Shown: positions 4,583 through 7,131 of the stretch, one piece after another
Layout: each line of letters begins with the position of its first letter
Position numbering within the stretch: position 1 is the stretch's first letter
Assembly: GCA_027040785.1 (NCBI GenBank)
Contig: JALULG010000175.1
Location: 1 to 7,131 of the forward strand
DNA: 7,131 bases
Source: a bacterium
GTDB lineage: Bacteria; Patescibacteriota; Patescibacteriia; JAACEG01
Reading direction: 5' to 3'
Program-made: the position numbers and the translations under genes
The notes under the pieces: model-generated
What the model was told of the DNA's origin: nothing
The model's database searches: none
What the model saw: the letters and a program-made list of their open reading frames with translations, nothing else

Positions 4583-5629
4583 ATGGACACTTTTACAATT
4601 GCAAAAATTTTTATCATTACAACTCTATCTTTTTTAATTGCTTTATTTTGGATGCCTTTTTTGTTAAAAATATTAAAAAAATATAATGTCGGCAAAAAAA
4701 TAAGAGATTCAAAATCGGCTCCGGTTTTTGCAAAATTACATAAAAAGAAAGAAGGAACCCCAACAATGGGGGGGATTTTAATTTGGGGAACCGTTTTGTT
4801 TCTTTCTTTGTTTTTTTATTATTTAAAAGATATTACTAATCTTGAAATTTTTAAACATTTAAATTTTTTAAGTCAAAAACAAACTTTTCTTCCCTTGGGA
4901 ATTTTAATTCTTTCCGCCGTAGCCGGCGCTTTTGATGATTTGTTTAATGTAAAAAAAATTGGACCCAATGGCGGAGGGTTAAAAGTTTGGCATAAAATTT
5001 TAATTTACACCTTCATTGCTTTAATAGGCGCTTGGTGGTTTTATTTTAAATTGCAATGGAATATGATACATGTTCCTTTTGTAGGAAATTTTGAAATAGG
5101 GTGGTGGTATATTCCGGTTTTTATGTTTATTATTATTGCAACTTCGCATTCGGTAAATTTAACCGATGGTTTAGATGGTTTGGCGGGAGGAACTTTATTA
5201 TCTTCTTTTGCCGCCTATGGAGCGATTTCTTTTATGCAAGGCAGATATGATTTAACCGCTTTTTGCGGAGCTATTATAGGAGCTTTATTGGCGTTTCTTT
5301 GGTTTAACATAAATCCGGCAAAAATCATTATGGGAGATACCGGTGCGATGAGTCTGGGGATAACTCTCGGTATTGTAGCCATACTTTCAGGTTATGTTTT
5401 ATTATTACCTATTATCGGTTCTGTTTTTGTTTTGGAAACGCTCTCCGTTCTAATTCAATTAACACACAAAAAAATATTTGCTAAAAAATTATTTATATCA
5501 AGTCCTTTTCATCATCATCTAGAAGGAAAGGGATGGGCGGAAGCAACGATCGTAATGAGATTATGGGTTATCAGCGGAGTAAGCGCCGTAGTTGGTTTAA
5601 TAATTTTTTTATTGGATAAATCTTTTTAG
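4583..5629 (+). CDS. mraY: Phospho-N-acetylmuramoyl-pentapeptide transferase MraY
   Basis: MraY transfers phospho-MurNAc-pentapeptide from the UDP precursor to undecaprenyl phosphate, making lipid I for peptidoglycan. The 348-residue protein is of typical length, with about ten membrane helices. Family signatures are EGTPTMGGILIW (57-68), the Asp pair in AFDDL (D118, D119), NLTDGLDGLAGG (192-203), MGDTGAMSLG (250-259, D252), and the MraY-specific FHHHLEGKGW (309-318). The histidine triad separates it from WecA-type glycan-initiating enzymes. It is tightly coupled to the upstream sugar transferase; both consume the same lipid carrier. A weak GAGAAG (4567-4572) may serve as ribosome binding site inside the preceding gene. 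No mur or fts gene adjoins it, unlike the dcw-cluster location of mraY in many bacteria. The stop is TAG, while the other recognised + strand genes end in TAA. Confidence 0.96.
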   Translation: MDTFTIAKIFIITTLSFLIALFWMPFLLKILKKYNVGKKIRDSKSAPVFAKLHKKKEGTPTMGGILIWGTVLFLSLFFYYLKDITNLEIFKHLNFLSQKQTFLPLGILILSAVAGAFDDLFNVKKIGPNGGGLKVWHKILIYTFIALIGAWWFYFKLQWNMIHVPFVGNFEIGWWYIPVFMFIIIATSHSVNLTDGLDGLAGGTLLSSFAAYGAISFMQGRYDLTAFCGAIIGALLAFLWFNINPAKIIMGDTGAMSLGITLGIVAILSGYVLLLPIIGSVFVLETLSVLIQLTHKKIFAKKLFISSPFHHHLEGKGWAEATIVMRLWVISGVSAVVGLIIFLLDKSF

Positions 5630-5634
5630 TAAAT

Positions 5635-5655
5635 ACTGAAAACAACTTTTTCAGT
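5635..5655 (+). repeat. Hairpin in the mraY-mreB intergenic region
   Basis: ACTGAAAA (5635-5642) and TTTTCAGT (5648-5655) form an 8-bp stem with a CAACT loop. No T run follows, so it is not a convincing terminator. It may be an mRNA 3'-end or processing structure between mraY and mreB. Confidence 0.4.
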
Positions 5656-5658
5656 GCC

Positions 5659-5687
5659 TTGACTTTAGGTCTGATTGTTGATATTCT
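5659..5687 (+). promoter_or_regulatory. Possible internal promoter for mreB
   Basis: TTGACT (5659-5664) and TATTCT (5682-5687) are 17 bases apart with TGA directly before the -10. The predicted start near 5694 leaves about 47 bases of leader before the mreB ATG. The -10 is a 4/6 match. The leader has no Shine-Dalgarno before the ATG at 5741. Confidence 0.4.
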
Positions 5688-5740
5688 TTATAAAAATACT
5701 ATAAATAGATTTTAAAAAAGAACAAAAAATTAGTTCAAAT

Positions 5741-6748
5741 ATGTTTTCTAAAAAAATCGGAATTGACTTGGGGACAACCAATGTATTGGTATATATTCCC
5801 AAAAGAGGTATCATAATCAACGAACCATCGGTAGTGGCTATTTCTTTGGTTGATAATGAAGTTTTGGCTGTTGGAACAGAAGCGAAAGAAATGATTGGAA
5901 GAACACCGGATACGATTGTTGCTTCTCGTCCTCTAAAAGATGGAGTAATCGCGGACTATAAAACAACAGAAGCCATGTTAAAATATTTCATCAATAAAGC
6001 GCTTGGTAACATAAAAATATTCAGACCGGAAGTAATGGTGGCTGTTCCGGCCGGAATTACTTCCACGGAAAAAAGAGCGGTAATAGACGCCACTATGGCC
6101 GCCGGAGCAAAAGCGGCTTACATTATTAAGGAACCGGTTGTAGCGGCAATCGGAGCCAAGATACCAATCGGAGCTCCTTCCGGAAATATGATTGTAGATA
6201 TTGGCGGAGGAACATCGGAAATTGCCGTTATTTCATTAGGAGGAATGGTAACTTCTCTCTCAGTAAGAATAGGAGGAAATAAATTTGATGCATCCATAGC
6301 TGACTATATCAGAAAAAAATATAATTTGGCTATCGGAGAAAGAACGGCTGAAAATATAAAAATAGAAATCGGATCGGCAATGTTTTTAGATAAAAAACTA
6401 AAAATGAAAGTCAAAGGAGCTGATATGTTGGGAGGGCTCCCCAAAACGATTGAAATAGTATCAGACGATGTTACGGAAGCCATTCAAAACGATCTTGAAG
6501 GAATAATTAATGCCGTTAAAGCGGTTCTTCAAAAAACACCTCCGGAATTATCAGCCGATGTGATTGATAAAGGGATTATTTTATCGGGCGGGTCAAGTTT
6601 ATTGAGGAATATTGATAAATTATTGGCAAAAGCGATCGGAGTGCCGGCCTATGTAGCGGACGATTCTCTGCTTTGCGTTGCCAAAGGCACCGGTATGGCT
6701 TTAGAAGACCTTGATCTCTATAAAAAAAGTTTGGAAGGAAGAAAATAA
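5741..6748 (+). CDS. mreB: Rod shape-determining protein MreB (bacterial actin)
   Basis: MreB is an actin-like ATPase that forms membrane-associated filaments and directs peptidoglycan synthesis during elongation. The 335-residue product has normal family length. Actin-fold motifs are in order: phosphate-1 loop IGIDLGTTN (6-14), NEPSVVA (27-33), the catalytic-site Glu in KEPVVAAIG (E131; many MreB have EEP), phosphate-2 IVDIGGGTSEIAVI (151-164), and the adenosine motif GIILSGGSSLL (278-288). The N-terminus before the first strand is only five residues (MFSKK), so there is no long amphipathic membrane helix. The start is fixed by the family N-terminus because no ribosome binding site is visible. 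It lies 111 bases downstream of mraY with a possible internal promoter. mreC/mreD, the usual partners, do not follow; an O-antigen-ligase-like gene starts seven codon-less bases downstream instead. Confidence 0.96.
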   Translation: MFSKKIGIDLGTTNVLVYIPKRGIIINEPSVVAISLVDNEVLAVGTEAKEMIGRTPDTIVASRPLKDGVIADYKTTEAMLKYFINKALGNIKIFRPEVMVAVPAGITSTEKRAVIDATMAAGAKAAYIIKEPVVAAIGAKIPIGAPSGNMIVDIGGGTSEIAVISLGGMVTSLSVRIGGNKFDASIADYIRKKYNLAIGERTAENIKIEIGSAMFLDKKLKMKVKGADMLGGLPKTIEIVSDDVTEAIQNDLEGIINAVKAVLQKTPPELSADVIDKGIILSGGSSLLRNIDKLLAKAIGVPAYVADDSLLCVAKGTGMALEDLDLYKKSLEGRK

Positions 6749-6754
6749 ATTTTT

Positions 6755-7131
6755 ATGAATTTTCTTTTAAATTTCAAATACCTTAAAATCACTTTTTACA
6801 GTATTATAATTTTTGAATTTTTGAGCTTTTTAGGTTTCTTAATACCGGAAATAAATAAGCTCTTTTTTTTATTAATATTGATTTTAATTTTTTTTTACTC
6901 TTGGAAAGATCCCAAAGTGGGAATATATTTTATTTTTAGCGAATTAATGATCGGAAGCAAAGGATATTTATTTTTTTGGCCGATAGGAGAGAAAGCGATT
7001 TCCATCAGAATTGCTCTCTTTACCGAAATATTTTTAATTTGGATTTTAAAAAAGATTTTAAAATACCTAAAAAAAAGAAAACCGGAAATTTCCTTTTTAA
7101 AATCAGAGATTTTTCCCTATTATATTATTTT
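6755..7131 (+). CDS. N-terminal part of a multi-spanning protein resembling O-antigen ligase/polymerase (partial at window end)
   Basis: The frame starts six bases after the mreB stop and stays open for 125 codons to the window edge. It begins MNFLLNFKYLKITFYSIIIF, contains several hydrophobic stretches (about residues 10-34, 36-48, 55-65 and 85-100), and includes ELMIGSKGYLFFWP and ISIRIALF (roughly 64-91). I recognise that pattern from the N-terminal region of O-antigen ligase/Wzy-like (PF04932-type) membrane proteins of Parcubacteria-like genomes. The diagnostic ligase domain with its conserved Arg/His residues would lie beyond the window, so the function is not proven. Such proteins join or polymerise lipid-linked glycans on the outer side of the membrane, which fits the glycosylphosphotransferase upstream. 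No Shine-Dalgarno is visible; the short gap suggests co-transcription and perhaps coupling with mreB. Confidence 0.65.
   Translation, partial: MNFLLNFKYLKITFYSIIIFEFLSFLGFLIPEINKLFFLLILILIFFYSWKDPKVGIYFIFSELMIGSKGYLFFWPIGEKAISIRIALFTEIFLIWILKKILKYLKKRKPEISFLKSEIFPYYII

Noticed and set aside
5635..5660. Hairpin after mraY as an intrinsic terminator
   Set aside because: The 3' arm is followed by GCCTTGAC rather than a T run, so it is listed as a hairpin only.
986..6748. Alternative genetic code with UGA read as glycine (Gracilibacteria/SR1 type)
   Set aside because: The recognised genes in this span have full-length frames with no internal UGA and end in TAA or TAG, and glycine positions use GGN codons. 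Standard code suffices.
1..7131. CRISPR array, transposon ends, tRNA genes or phage genes
   Set aside because: No regularly spaced repeats, transposase-like proteins, tRNA cloverleaf or phage-type products were found on either strand. Inverted repeats present are explained by terminators, rnpB helices or A/T-rich palindromes.

Overview
The window looks like AT-rich genomic DNA from a candidate-phyla-radiation (Patescibacteria, Parcubacteria-like) bacterium. This is inferred from the Lys/Ile/Phe/Asn-rich proteins with long A/T runs, compact spacing, mostly weak Shine-Dalgarno sites, a small RNase P RNA, and family variants such as NLPY in PrmC and the O-antigen-ligase-like N-terminus at the right edge. 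UGA is not used as a sense codon in any recognised gene, so translation table 11 fits. No marker gene fixes the lineage more precisely.

Layout. Positions 1-~200 are compositionally unlike the rest (about 42% G+C, without the usual A/T runs) and appear to belong to a different DNA. The prmC gene on the minus strand runs into this segment and loses its normal C-terminus there. Divergent from prmC is a three-helix orphan membrane protein (986-1273) with a perfect AGGAGG site and its own terminator. A strong promoter at 1313-1341 then drives a small operon: a 35-residue Gly/Arg-rich peptide with the DUF5320-type N-terminal motif (1367-1474), a DUF134/UPF0251 helix-turn-helix protein (1524-1802) and a TehA/SLAC1-type transporter (1807-2760).

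Next comes the RNase P RNA gene rnpB (about 2798-3089), with an extended -10 promoter directly after the transporter stop codon and a perfect 14-bp intrinsic terminator. The right half is an envelope cluster: a polyprenyl-phosphate glycosylphosphotransferase (3174-4580), MraY two bases downstream (4583-5629), MreB after a 111-base leader (5741-6748), and the start of a multi-spanning O-antigen ligase/polymerase-like protein cut by the window end (6755-7131).

How the genes fit together. The right-hand genes share the undecaprenyl-phosphate carrier and cell-wall growth. The glycosylphosphotransferase loads the first sugar of a surface glycan, MraY makes lipid I for peptidoglycan, MreB organises wall synthesis, and the last protein probably acts on the lipid-linked glycan. 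The DUF5320-like/DUF134/TDT operon is a separate accessory unit whose substrate is unknown. No CRISPR array, transposase, tRNA or phage gene was seen.
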